NCBI GenBank assembly: GCA_000320545.1
Contig: ADNK01001625.1
Span: 1-64,000 of the forward strand
Direction: 5' to 3'
DNA: 64,000 nucleotides
From: Bigelowiella natans CCMP2755
Taxonomy: Eukaryota > Cercozoa > Chlorarachniophyceae
Below the pieces are notes generated by a model that searched no databases, was not told the origin of the DNA, and saw only the letters and a program-made list of their open reading frames with translations. Shown here piece after piece: positions 42,963 to 55,100 of this stretch (the stretch's first letter is position 1; every line of letters starts with the position of its first letter). Made by a program: the position numbers and the translations under genes.

Positions 42963-44778
42963 ATGGCTAATGATGTTACTCAGCTCCCTGCACATGAGAA
43001 CGCTCCAGCTGGTGGAGCGATGCTGTTGCAGCTCTCAGGATGGCTCTGGAAGAAGAATGCTGTAAGATGAAGCCCAAAAATTGCAAAGGAGAAGAGGAAA
43101 CCATAGGGGCACGGAGCAGTGTTTCGTTTCCGACAACATAACTCTGAGATTGCCGAAATACCGTCATGATGCATGCTTCCAAATGAGCATTCTGTGAGCG
43201 AGGGATAAGGTAACTTTTGTTATTTTACAGCGAGTCGGATGGGTTAAGCGCTACACTGAGATCAACCATCATTGGATGGCCTACTATGGTAGAATCATCC
43301 AACACAGTGTGGAATGCCAAAATTGAAATCCTGGCAACAAACAGAAAAAACTGATCACGCATTCCCATTGGGATTCGTAAATTCTCAAGACATTGAATCG
43401 GTCAGTACTTGAATGTCGAAAAGCAGCCATATTGAGTGACCCTTTCAGGTGCAACCTGGATCAAGTAATGGTCGAAGATTCGATGTAGTTACTGAAGCCC
43501 ATGTGTAATACTATTTACTTCATAGTTTCCGGGGGGTGCATAGTACACGTGAGTCTTACTGAATTTTCGATGTAGATACTGTCTTTTGGCTCCGGATGAG
43601 GACACGATGAAGAAATGGCTTGCAACAATTATTAAAATAATCGAATACAATAGAAAATTGAAGGTATGCTTCTGTTACAGGCTAAGTAAATTCTCACATC
43701 GTTATTCGTGAACAGTCCTCAGGAATGCAAATGAAAAGATTGAGACTTCGTGGGACACCAAAATGGCTAAAATCATTCTGGGTACCAATCCAATGAACCA
43801 TAATAGCCTTCACAGACAGCTAACATTGAACTTCGGACAGGATGGTGGTAACCGGAAAAACGTGGCACCCAAAGCGCAACATACGTCCGCTTCGCTCAGT
43901 AGTCCTATCCTACCAAAGGAACGGAGGGTACCTAATCTAGTTCTGCCTTCGTATGCAATTGCAGTTAAGTTCGTTTGATATCATTAGATAAATGTGGCAC
44001 TCTATGATTGTGCAGTGGGAAATCCAGGCTTATTGAAGAAGGTAACGTTACAGCATAGTGTTTGTGCAGATAGATTAATTTTCACTCATCATGTACACAT
44101 TCTCTACTATTCTAGTTTATGGAGCTCTGCCCAGATGATTTGAAGGCACTAGGTTTAGTGATAGATATCTTGATTGCAAATGTTGGCACAAAGGTTTCGC
44201 CACCTATTTCCAGAAGGTCAGATCATGAAGCATTGTTTGCCGAACCACTGTTGCAAAAATACTTTTACTACTTCTTGCTCTATTGTTTTTGAACGCAGAG
44301 GGAGTCAATTAGGAGCATACCTATCATCATTCAAATCACGGCGGAGATTTTCGAGTACTGTCCAGCATTTTGTTGTGTGATTTTACTCTGAGCTGATATG
44401 GTCCGTAGAATCGAAAGAATTGAAACAATCCAGACATGGGAGTCCATCTCGAAGTAAGTACTAGAACTCCACATAGAAACAAAAGGCATCTGATTCACCA
44501 TTTTTTTAAAAAAGAATCTAAAGGCTCCAGACATGGAAGAATGAGCCCAACCCGTAGCCATCATGATTTTACAGATGACATGAAGAGTCATCAACGACAC
44601 GGAAGGGACCACATGAGCAGAAGAGGTACAAAAGCAAACTTTATATAGTTATATTTGTGTTGAGATACATATCAATACCATATTCAGGCCAACCAATAGA
44701 AACTTCTTCAGTTTCTAATTTCTCCGGAAAGCATATGTCTCCATCGTCACGGTGCATCCAAATGTGACATATAAACAT

Positions 44779-44826
<48 letters not shown>

Positions 44827-47800
44827 TCCCATATGTGTGTCACGCTTTCCTTACAAAATAATAAATAACGACATACGTAATAGGAGAAAAACATCTGTTA
44901 CGAAATCCCGTCATCGAAGAAGTTCTAGCGCTGGTTCGAAGGTGGGGTAATTTTTTGTATCATCAATGATATTTATGATATAACAGTTTCTGTAATTGTC
45001 CCAGTTGTCATGCGAAAAAAACCTCAGGTCTAAGCCAGAAAAAGTTGATTGTAAAGGTTAGGACCGCTTTGGAATGAATCATGTACCGTCTAATTTTCGA
45101 TCTTGCGCAGGAGACATAAAGTATAGTCCTCCACAGAAACATATAAGCGACCATTCACAAACTACGGGTTCAGCTTCAAATTCGGAAATCTCAAATGATA
45201 TGGAGCCCCTTATGCTGCGATTCAATTCAGTTAAAAGAAACAAGTTCGCTTAAAAGATGCAAGATAACAAATATCTCAAAACAGGAAGAGAAGGCTACCA
45301 TTGAGGCTTGGGTGAAAAGCAAAGTAGGAATAAAGGCTTTTCTTCGAGGTGTCAATTAAAGGAGGAGATTGTAAATACCTTATAATATTCTGATGTCTCA
45401 GAACTCAAAGCTCATGATCCGTTGACTCGCTGCTTCTGCTACCGAATACTGTTTCTAATTTATTCGCAAGCAAAGCATAATTTTTCTATGACTAGCCCCG
45501 GTTTGGCAATCGAGTTTGCTAATGTGGTGTGCTGTGCGCATTCTAGAGGTATTGGTCGTAACAACGACGAAGAATTAAAACTTACCCAGAGCTTCAATGA
45601 AAAGTCAATCCTTCAAAATCATGCCTTGCTTTCTACAATGCTAATGAACCCTATTGACGAGTGGAAGCCTTCCGAAAGCGAAGATATGTATACAATAAGT
45701 GGCAACACTTGTGTTCATCCAGCACTATGGTTTTCGTTGCTTTCCAATATGTATGGTACGAAAACAAAAGTTGTTGTTTCAATACTGAAAGCATGGATTT
45801 CTTACCAGCATACAATTACAGGGAGCCACGTGCATCCGAGATTGACATTCCTAAAGGATATCATGTATCTGCTTATTAATCGTCGGAACAACAGCGAATC
45901 ATTGGTAAAACTTGGGCCTTGGCAGGTAGGACTCGTATCTTTGATAATAATAAAGTAATGCCTGAGTCTTTCATTTGTTAGGCCTGGCTCATACCTTTGA
46001 TGTTTGACATACTGAGTGACAAGCGAGAATTACAGAGCAAAGGTGTGGCCAGCCATATCTAGTAGGAGATAAAATTAGTTGAACAATAAAGTTTATAGGA
46101 AATACCACGATTGGGGGTAAGTTAAAGACGTACGCAATGGGAATTCTAACGTCTGTACACTGGTATGCAGCACTGACACTTAGCTAAATTCAACTATTTC
46201 ATCTAAGTAACGAATTACAGGTTCTGTGCTAAGAGTATCAAAAAGGATTCCCTAATTCTTTTTGCTAGCCAGATTCGTCTATCGTTGGCATTATCGTTAG
46301 CCACAGGTTTGAAGATTGTACATCCAAATGCCATGAAATAATTCAAAGCTACCGATAGGATGCGAGCAGAGCCTCGACGTATGCTATTCAATTCTTAGTG
46401 CTCTTCTATCAAAGTTCAACACGGATCTCCCTCACCTTGTTTTAGTTCCAAACAGAAGGTCATGGTATTACCTTTTTGTTTTAAACTTAATGATAGTTGA
46501 TACTCTGCTAGAGATGGTACAAAGGAAGAGTTGGAAGAAACTCAAAAATTGATGGCACATAAATGGCAATGCTTGCATCAACTGGTAGCATAATTATTAA
46601 AAACATTAAAAACGTAAGTCGTCCGGCAAACTCCAACGAACTTTACTTGTTTAGATAAGGTTTATACTAATGTTCACGCTTCTTCAAAATATGTCTTTGC
46701 TACCTACGAGCATAGTCCCAGTTGACAAGACATCGAAAAGTAAGTTGGCTTAGAAATTAGTAAAAGCATTTGTTTTATACTGTATTTTATCAGGTATAAA
46801 CAGCTCAGTAAATAAGGAGTACGTTCAGTATATCAAAAAGAAAGCTTTAGCTCAGAAACAGGCTGCAAAAGAACCTCAGGCTCAAGATGAAAGTAGTTTA
46901 ATTGCTCATCTAATTTCAAAATTTACCTCACTTGCAAAGTACATTTTAAGGTATCACGAATGATGAATTTGGTCTTCAAGAATCAATATTATATGCTTCC
47001 AAAGAGGAAGAGAAACTTCACGAGGCTGTCTCAAAGCTTCTTCCATCTGATAAAGTTTTGACTCACATCCTAAGAGTTTTTTATAGCCAGCATAATGAAC
47101 AATGCGAAGATCCAACTGGATCGTGGTAATACGAGATGAGAGACTGTTCTTCATTTACTTGAAATGACAATGTAATGAAGGTCCAAAATGAGCTCAACTC
47201 AAAAGATCTTACGTGGAAATATGATCATGGAGGCATCGAAAGATGTAGAAAATTATCAGTTACATCTATTTCTGAACTGACATCAGAAATTACACAGGTT
47301 CGTATGACCCCGGGAGACGTTCTCCAGATTTACTTAAAACGGGTCGAAGAGGTCAAGATTTTAGAAGGGTGGGGTGGGCAAGTCTTGGAGGTAATGAAGA
47401 CCAGAATAGTCAACTTTATTTGTCATTGCGATGAAGCATACACTCGTTTAGAATGGCAACATTCCCGTCGGTCGATCTGCAGTTAAACTTGAATTCTATG
47501 GTATAGTTCTACCACAAGGCAGTGTAGCAAGATAGACCGATATTCACTGACATACAAACATAATCACGAACATCTCAGGTTCAAGCTGGAAAGCCCAACT
47601 TCCTGCTTCAATCGAGTAAGAAAAATATGGAGGGAAGAAGAGGGAATGAAGAGAAAACATGGTTTTTACAACTTCGTTGATATAAACAGGCTCATATCTA
47701 AACTACAAGCACTGCTTCATAACTTGAAAAGAAAAATGAAGACGGAAACGAAAGTGCGTTGTTCAAATAATATTACAATGAACCATATATCAACAAGAAA

Positions 47801-48287
47801 CATGTGCATTTTACAGACCACCTACAAACTATTTCTGAAAAGATCCATTGGTAATTATAATAGACTTGAAAATTTTCAGATGCACGTGAAGAAAATGTGT
47901 AAATATTCCCAGAAAAATGCCATGTAGTATTACGATCTCACTCAAATTATTCTTAGAAAACGTCATGTGCTATTATGACCTCATATCGGATACTGCGGTA
48001 TAATTGAAGCATAACATAGTATGCGATGATAATTTTACTCACAGCGCTGATAGTGTACAGTGCATACATATTCTTATCCTTTATCTTGCATACTGGAGTA
48101 GGCTTTTCTAAGGATGTTCGAGTCGCATTTATGGAAACAATTAAAAAGTGAAAGATTGGAACAGGTGCGCGTTTTATTTGCATATTTTATGCACGAGTGG
48201 TATTGAGAAATTTATTGAAAGGTAATGAACAACTTCGTGAAAGCGCAAGATCCTTACAGTCGAAGGAAAACTCTGCGGGGGTACTAA
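42963..48287 (+). CDS. PH-domain protein with long helical region, 35 exons
   Basis: All 35 exons join in phase, about 955 residues. First exons: 42963-43061, 43231-43288, 43345-43400, 43449-43504, 43576-43663; last: 48113-48164, 48222-48287. Residues about 24-119 form a PH domain: LSGWLWKKNARVGWVKRYTE at its start, then AFPLGFVNSQ, RRFDVVTE and a final helix DEDTMKKWLATIIK. Next come a basic linker, LLKKFMELCPDDLKALGLVI, an Arg/Ser/His-rich stretch (about 44.3-44.6 kb), and a large exon 45402-45925 with helical repeats (LTRCFCYRILFLIYSQA). More helical segments and a coiled coil (LISKLQALLHNLKRKMK) end the protein. PH domains usually bind phosphoinositides or proteins at membranes. The rest is not recognised. 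Its last exons can also splice in phase into the G-alpha exons downstream, giving a fusion instead of the stop at 48285-48287. Confidence 0.78.
44782..44815. repeat. (TC)n microsatellite
   Basis: The only sizeable microsatellite in the PH gene, in the intron after exon 12. Confidence 0.9.
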
Positions 48288-51212
48288 AAATGTACATCCG
48301 GGAAAGCATGTTCAATTTCAATAGGCTTTCTGTGAATATAACAGAATTCAACGGGAAAAGGACAGAGACGACAGAAAAACGTCGCGCATACTAGAGAGAG
48401 TACTCATCATAAATTACCAATTATGTATCCGCCTATCACAGTTTACTAAATGTAATTTTTATACAGCAACTGAGTACAGAAAAAAAGTTTTTAGATAGCA
48501 CATACCAAATTTTACTTGCAGGTATAAAATTAATTTTATAAAATCGAGTTTATTAAATCAAATGTTATTCTCGATAAGGACCCGGTCAATCAGGGAAATC
48601 AACAATTTTTAAGCAGTTGGTATATTTGCATGGGAAAGGTTTTTCAAAAGAAGCAAGGTGATATTTGAGAGTAATGTTTATGTTTGATTTGGGCGTTTTA
48701 CATCCTAAATGTATCCTGTAGGGCGAAATACCGTCCAAGCGTGTACATTAACATAGTTGGGGCAATGAAAAGCCTCATATTCCACTGCCAAATGGCTGTT
48801 GAAAAAGAAGAGGAGGGTTTGTTCCATTCAAAAGTTTTAATTTTTAATTTTTGGATAGGAACATGAAGAGTTATTTACTAAATGTATTTGCAGCTGTGTT
48901 GAGGGAAGAAGGAAAAATTCTAAGGTCCATAGCAAACGATGCAGCAGTATCGGAGAGCAAAAAAGGTAAATTCTCTTCGATAAATTTTGTTTCATATTTA
49001 TATTTGATAATTTTTATCACTTAGATGATACAGTAGTCATCAAGGAATACCTGAAGAAAAGACATCTCATGAAGGTTATATGAGTTGATGACTTACACTA
49101 CAACTCTTTTAAGATCATTATGTTAATTTTACTTTAGAAACTGGATGAAGATTATTATCAGTTAATGGGAAAGGCGAATCAAATCGAAAATGTAAAAATA
49201 TAATAAAGCTCTATGGCTCATAGAAATCATAGAAATGAAGCGTTACGTACACTCCCCGTAATATGTGAGCAGAATATCTTTTTAGTATTGAAGGACAATG
49301 GTTTCTCGACATTTTTCCGTATACAGCACATATAGATAATGAATCAAAATTAGGCAATAAAGAAATCATCAGATTTGAGGAAGCGTATTGATATCCTTGG
49401 AGAAGAGATACAAAAAATGGAAACAGAAGTTATCAACGGGTTGTTCTTATGTTGTACTCTTAACGTGAGGCATGATAAATACTTATTTGTGATCTGGTGA
49501 TAAAAAATATTCAGATACACAGAAAGCTTCTATAAAATGTTCACTATACCTCAATCCCTATCAGAAGAGGTTATTGTAGTGCGATCGTAGATATTACGTA
49601 TCAAACTACTATCTCAATAAATTAGGTAAGCGATATCGAAGCTCAGGGCTTGCGTGAAGTAAGAATCTTCCTTCTAGATTTGATGGGAAAACTCTACATT
49701 TGAGTATTCACTTCTTAGGTGGACAACATTTTGATGACTGAGACATTGCATCGTGCAATAGTAGGTTTTTTTATCAAGTATTGTTTTTCCTCAAAAGGAT
49801 CTAGTCGAAATCTAATCCATTTAAATGTATATTTTTTAGATGAAGCTGTGGCAGACCGAAGCAATCCAAAAAACATTCAAGCTCAGGGCATCATTCAAAT
49901 ACTCTCAGGTGCGGTCAATTTTAAAACTCATTCATGAATGAACACTCAGTTGCTGATTTGGTTTTCTAAGTTGGATGATTGCTGCACTTACTTCCTCGAA
50001 GAGCTGGATAGAGTGTTGCCTCCATTAAGATTAGAGGAGCAACTTTACTCGGATCTTTATGTGCCTACTCTACAAGATGTTTTGAATTGTCGAAAGCGAA
50101 CTCAAGGCAATTCTACCCATAACAGTGTGCAGGGCACAATTTTATTATTGTCAATATACCATATCTATAAAGTACAAATATGTTGCCTAGGGGTGGTTGA
50201 AGGTCGATTCAGCATTCAGACAAAAACTGGAGAGCAGATATTCCGGGTTAGAATTGATAATGCAGTTAGTGGAAGGACACTGAGATCACTATCGTTGCTA
50301 TAGGTTGTAGATGTAGCTGGCCAGCGCGGTGCCCGTCGAAAATGGATTCCATTTTTCAGCTCCTGTGATGCGGTTGGTATTCGATATTAAAGTAATATCT
50401 TCCAGAACTAGTGTAATTTGGCATATCTCTATTTTAGGTGCTTTTCGTCATGTCGCTTGCAGGCTATAATCAATATCTACTTGAGGATACAGATGTTATC
50501 CGTATGCACGAGGTTGAAATAATTTCACTATCATAATTCGGTCAAATAATTCCAAATTCAATTAAGGCATTGAACCTATTCAAAGAAATGGTTAACCAGG
50601 TGCGTTAATTTTGATCATTTGACCATTTCAAATCTGCATTGCTACAGCCATTTGATGCGCATGTCTGAATAACCATGCTGGAAACAAAATTGAAAGCTAA
50701 TTCATTTTTCATCTACTTAGCCTGCCTTGAGGAAGACACCGTTCATCGTATTTATGAACAAGTCAGATCTATTTAAAACTGAACTGAAATCTACCTCAAT
50801 TACAAAATGCTTTGAGGATTACAGATTACCAGAGGTGAAGTTTACAAAAGCATGTCGTCCACGCTAAACATAAATATTGTAATGCCAGGTAATTCAAGTG
50901 GGAAGTTCCAAGCACGCATCTCATGCTGCGAAGTTTATAAAGCAAAAGCTTCAAAAGCAAATTGATTCAAATCGAGGGTAGACATTACGTGAATTCATTA
51001 CACAAATATCGTTTTAGATCAAAACTGTCTTGTTTCTTAGTGTGGAGACTTATTTTCACGTCACATGTGCCACAGATACCAAACAGGTAGAACTTTCTTT
51101 GGATCTACTCATCCTTTTCAAACTTTGCATTCTGTGCTAGGTTGACAAAATATTTTCTTCCATCACTGACATCATCATATCAAGAGGATTAGCTTCAGCA
51201 GGCTTGATGTAG
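48222..51212 (+). CDS. Heterotrimeric G-protein alpha subunit, about 21 exons, N terminus unresolved
   Basis: GTP-binding switch of receptor or receptor-like signalling. Firm exons: 48325-48399, 48467-48521, 48579-48657, 48722-48816, 48894-48965, 49025-49074, 49138-49191, 49354-49428, 49626-49658, 49719-49760, 49840-49908, 49971-50106, 50191-50246, 50304-50372, 50438-50512, 50567-50599, 50721-50834, 50889-50977, 51041-51086, 51141-51212; all in phase, 462 residues. G1 is AGPGQSGKST, switch I has the catalytic-arginine segment LNCRKRTQG, G3 is DVAGQ (usual DVGGQ), G4 NKSD, G5 TCATDT; the protein ends SAGLM like the receptor-contact tail. The helical domain is about 100 residues longer than usual. 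One intron (50107-50190) is GC-AG. There is no obvious MG start: either translation begins at an ATG at 48225, or exon 48222-48280 links it in frame to the PH gene. Confidence 0.9.
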
Positions 51213-51723
51213 GATGGTTTTGCGGATGCTGCATTGTCATCGTTTAATTTTACGGCTTGTGAAACAAAAATGGCGGGATTGCACGTTGCAATGTGCGCTT
51301 GCCATGCATGCACATTGATGAAGGTGGAGCATGCTAGCACAGCTAGATGGTCAACACAAAGGTGACGTGCATGACCAGATGCCAGGTTGACAAAGTTGAT
51401 GTGTCACTTTGTCATTGAGTGATGACACGTCATGCACATCGATCTAGACATCCTTAGATCCATCACGCAACATCATTTTGTGATGTGTTCAAGACGACAC
51501 AGCACTGCAGTCTAGCAGCACAGCACGTGAAGCATGTCTGCTGCTAGCGATCTAGCGATGTCTAGATGTCTAGATGTGTGGCATGCATGCCCAGGTGCAC
51601 CTCTAGACCTGTGGCTTGTGTCGCGTGTGCCCCCCTCTAGCCCTAGCTAGCCTAGCCCCGCTAGCCCGCTAGTCCACCTGCTAGCCTGGCTGGCTGGCTA
51701 GCTGGGCGACACGTGCCAGAGCA
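51213..51723. other. CTAG-rich island F, left flank of the retrotransposon
   Basis: Between the G-alpha stop and the LTR element. Contains gctagcctagccccgctagcc and tctagatgtctagatg words. Together with island G it looks like one island split by the insertion. Confidence 0.7.
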
Positions 51724-51728
51724 TGCTG

Positions 51729-52150
51729 TGCAACGGCGGAAAATTCAAAGGAATTTGACCGTTGAAAGTGGTCAATCAAGTCAAGTTGATCCCGTTGAAA
51801 TGCCCTGCAGTTTTGGCAGTTTTGGGTTTGGTTGGTGCTGTTAGTTGATGAGCAAATTGAGTCATCAAATGGGAAGCAAGTGGTTTGGGAAAACCAAGTT
51901 TGTGTGCACGTAGCTGCCTCGATTAGTCAATGGCAGCGAACCCGCATCTGGCAGTCAGTTCGCTAGAAGTTTGAAAGCGGTCAGTGTGTTTGTTTGAGCG
52001 TGCACATGCGTGTGTTCTGAAGTCACCAATGTCATCAGGGTTTCATTGTTCATTGGAAAGTTTGATTGTTTTTGCTGAATGAGCGGCGACGAGCTTGCTA
52101 GTTTGGCAGAGACAGAAGCCGACACTGGGAGGATGCTCTCAGTGGTCGCA
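51729..52150 (+). repeat. 5' LTR
   Basis: 422 bp, starts TGCAACGG and ends GGTCGCA. It carries the ATG (52079) used by the polyprotein frame, so the first 24 codons are LTR-encoded. Confidence 0.95.
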
Positions 52151-55100
52151 GATGGCAGCGGCGCAGTGGAAGGAAAGGAAAAAGTGCCAGAGGTGATGCA
52201 CATTGAAACAGGAGGACCTGTTGCTGCAGGTGCTACAGGTGACTTGAAGGAATCCAATTGGCAGGAAGTTCTGCTCAGGATGGAAATTGACAAGTTTCGA
52301 ATGGTCCTGGAAGGGGTGTCCATCCAGGAGAAACTGGCGGTTGATTTCAACAAGGATGTCCGCAGCTTGCGAGACAATCGCAGTTCCCGCAGGTTCTTCA
52401 TGGATCGACATGGTGACAAAGGAGTGCCGGAGAAAACGTGGAAATGCTTCACAGAAAATCCGGAAGTAGCGGAGGACTTGACAGACGAGGAAGATGCAAC
52501 GGTAGCAGAGGAAAAGAAACAAAATGAAATGCGAGAACAAGACATCGGGGATCACCGAGGAATGTCTTGCAGAGCGAAAGCTGTGGAAATGTTCGGAAAG
52601 AAAATCAAGGTGAGGGGAGAACTAGACCCAGCCTTTGTTTGCCGTGAAAAGTTTCGGAAGAGGGTGAGAAGAATCCAGAGTCAAATCGCAGGGCACAGCG
52701 AACTCTTTGGAGCGGATGTGAGATTCGGATGCGAGTTCTTCCGAACGACATTGTCCCAGGATGCACGGGACAGATTCGACCTGCACGTTGAAAAACAGGA
52801 GAAGGAACGGCAACACCAAATGGATCATCGCGAGAAACTCGAACAAGGAATGCAACACCTGTGTGGCGAAGAGTCCCCGCAAGACACAAGGTTTGGGTTC
52901 AACAAGGAGTTTGACAAACTGCGAAAGGAGAAATTCAGATTTGTGGACCAAATGCATGGCAAACACAAACAAGTGTGCAGTCTGTTCCCGACATGCAAGA
53001 TTGACAGGTGCGACAGGATGAACCATTGCAAAACACCATTGCAAAACCACAGATGTGGTCGATCCCTACTCCTAGCCATGGCACATTGCGATGCCACGGG
53101 TGTGACTCCAGCCGAACTCTTCAAACAGCTGAGAATCAGAGAGGAAACAATTCAGGAGTCACAACCGAAACACAACAGTGTGAATGCAATTGGAATGGAA
53201 GGGAACAAGAAGAAGAAGATCTGCTTCAACTTCCACAAAAAAGGAACTTGTCGATGTGGAAATGAATGCAAATGTGGTCATGAGAAAGGAGGGAAGTCCA
53301 ACAGGCTGTGCAAACATGTCAGAGAGGGAAAATGCAAATGGGGCAAGAGATGTGGATTCTCGCACGACCTAGGGGACAAAGCGGCAAATTTGTCGAAGGT
53401 CACAGTGGATGCGAGTCACCCCAAAGTGAACCCTAGCCCCCATCCCTCTTCTGACACCTTGAACAGTGACTGGAGGGAATCCGGCAAGGACGTAGTGCAA
53501 ACTGTGGAAAACGATGTGACAGAGTTAGCAAAAATGAACATCCCACAGGTCAACATCGCCTCTGAGCCCCACAATGCAAATGAGTCTTTGCGCCAACGCA
53601 ATGTGCTGAGGGCATTTGTGGAAGGCAAGAGTGGACCTGCTGAGATGAAAGCACTCCTTGACGATGGATCGCAGCCTGCCACCATTGGCCTGCAAAAGAT
53701 CAAATTGCTCAGCAAGCTAGGTGCAAAAATGAAAAGGACAAAGATGAGTGGCCAGGTTGGAGGTTCAAGCACTACCTGTGTCCGCATGGAGGGTGAGGTG
53801 GAATTTGAGATGAGAGTGAAGTGCAAAACCGCTCGGGGGGGATGCGTGAGGCTCAGGATTTTTGCTGTGGTCCTGGATGGGAATGCAAACTTTGAATTTG
53901 CAATTGGCCAAGATGTGAGAAACCCACACCGCATCATGTCGCACCCAGACCCCAAACCCGAACACCGTGAAGTCACAATTGATGGCACACCTGTTTGCTC
54001 TCATCCCTGCACTTCTCACCTTCGAAATGCGAACTCACTCATGCTGGAAAGCAACTTGCTGGCCTCACCTGCAGTAGCCCAGGATGCGGGCATCAACGAA
54101 GGCAAACGAAACAAAGCTAAAAGGCCATCAAATTCATGTCTAGTCCATGAAACACTCGACCTGTTGGATGCAGCGGATTCCCGATTGAGAGAGTGCGACC
54201 ACGTCTGCGGTACGGGGGTACCTGATGAGGAAATTGAACACAGTCTCGGTGAGATCGCATCGCTCCAATGCGTCCACAGAGAATCAGAACGTGCCAATGC
54301 GGAACTTGCTTCGGGAGACTGCTTGCGCATGCTGAACAGAGCAGAGAAAGAGTTCCGCGCGGGTTCCACACTCATGACGTCAAGAGAACAATTTTGTTAC
54401 CTACGTCGTGTCCTGTGTCGTTGTTCGTCGCGATTTGTGGAAAACACACCTGAGACAGGAGAATCACGTGTGCCGAAACATGAAGTCCACGATTACCTTC
54501 TACCAGGAAAGAAATTTGTGCACCAAAAGGCTCACCGATTGCCCCCGGACAGATCAAATGCGATGGAGACCAAGTTAGAAGAACTGGAAAAACATGGGTT
54601 GTGTCACAAAGTGTCGAATGAAGAAAAAGTGATGGCCACTTCACCTGCATTTCCTGTCTGGGACAAAGGCAAGAGTGCCTGTCGGGTGGTTGTTGGCATG
54701 AAAAAGGTCAACGATGCTGTGGAATTGATGCACTTCGTCATGCCGACAACGGAAAACACCATGCGGAAAGTGATGACGAAAAACTGGGTGACATCAACCG
54801 ACGCTAAATCAGGCTGGCCACAGACAGGGTGCACAAAGAAAACGCAAATGACCTTCGTATTTGCAACTCAGAAATGTGCTAGATCAAGTTTGGGCCTACC
54901 ATTTGGATGTGAAAATGCTCCTCAGACATTTGCGTGGTTGATGATCCAAATCATCAAAGGACTCAACGACACTGTGGTTCATGTGGATGATCACTACAAC
55001 ATGGGGGACACGTTCATGGCAGCATTGTTGGAGTTCACCAGATTTGTGCAGAGGGCTGAGACCAAGAACTTGTACCTGTCTGCTAAAAAATTACAAGCGT

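Noticed and set aside
47175-47486. 103-codon open frame (VQNELNSKDL...), at first read with its surroundings as a formin FH2 domain
   Set aside because: Phase tracing from the preceding exon (ending 47125) uses another frame, with exons 47181-47244 and 47298-47390. The FH2 resemblance disappears once the correct frames are used.
52151-52175. Resemblance of the LTR/internal junction to the 5' part of initiator tRNA
   Set aside because: A primer-binding site naturally resembles a tRNA acceptor strand. The further match is short, lacks a cloverleaf, and may be chance.
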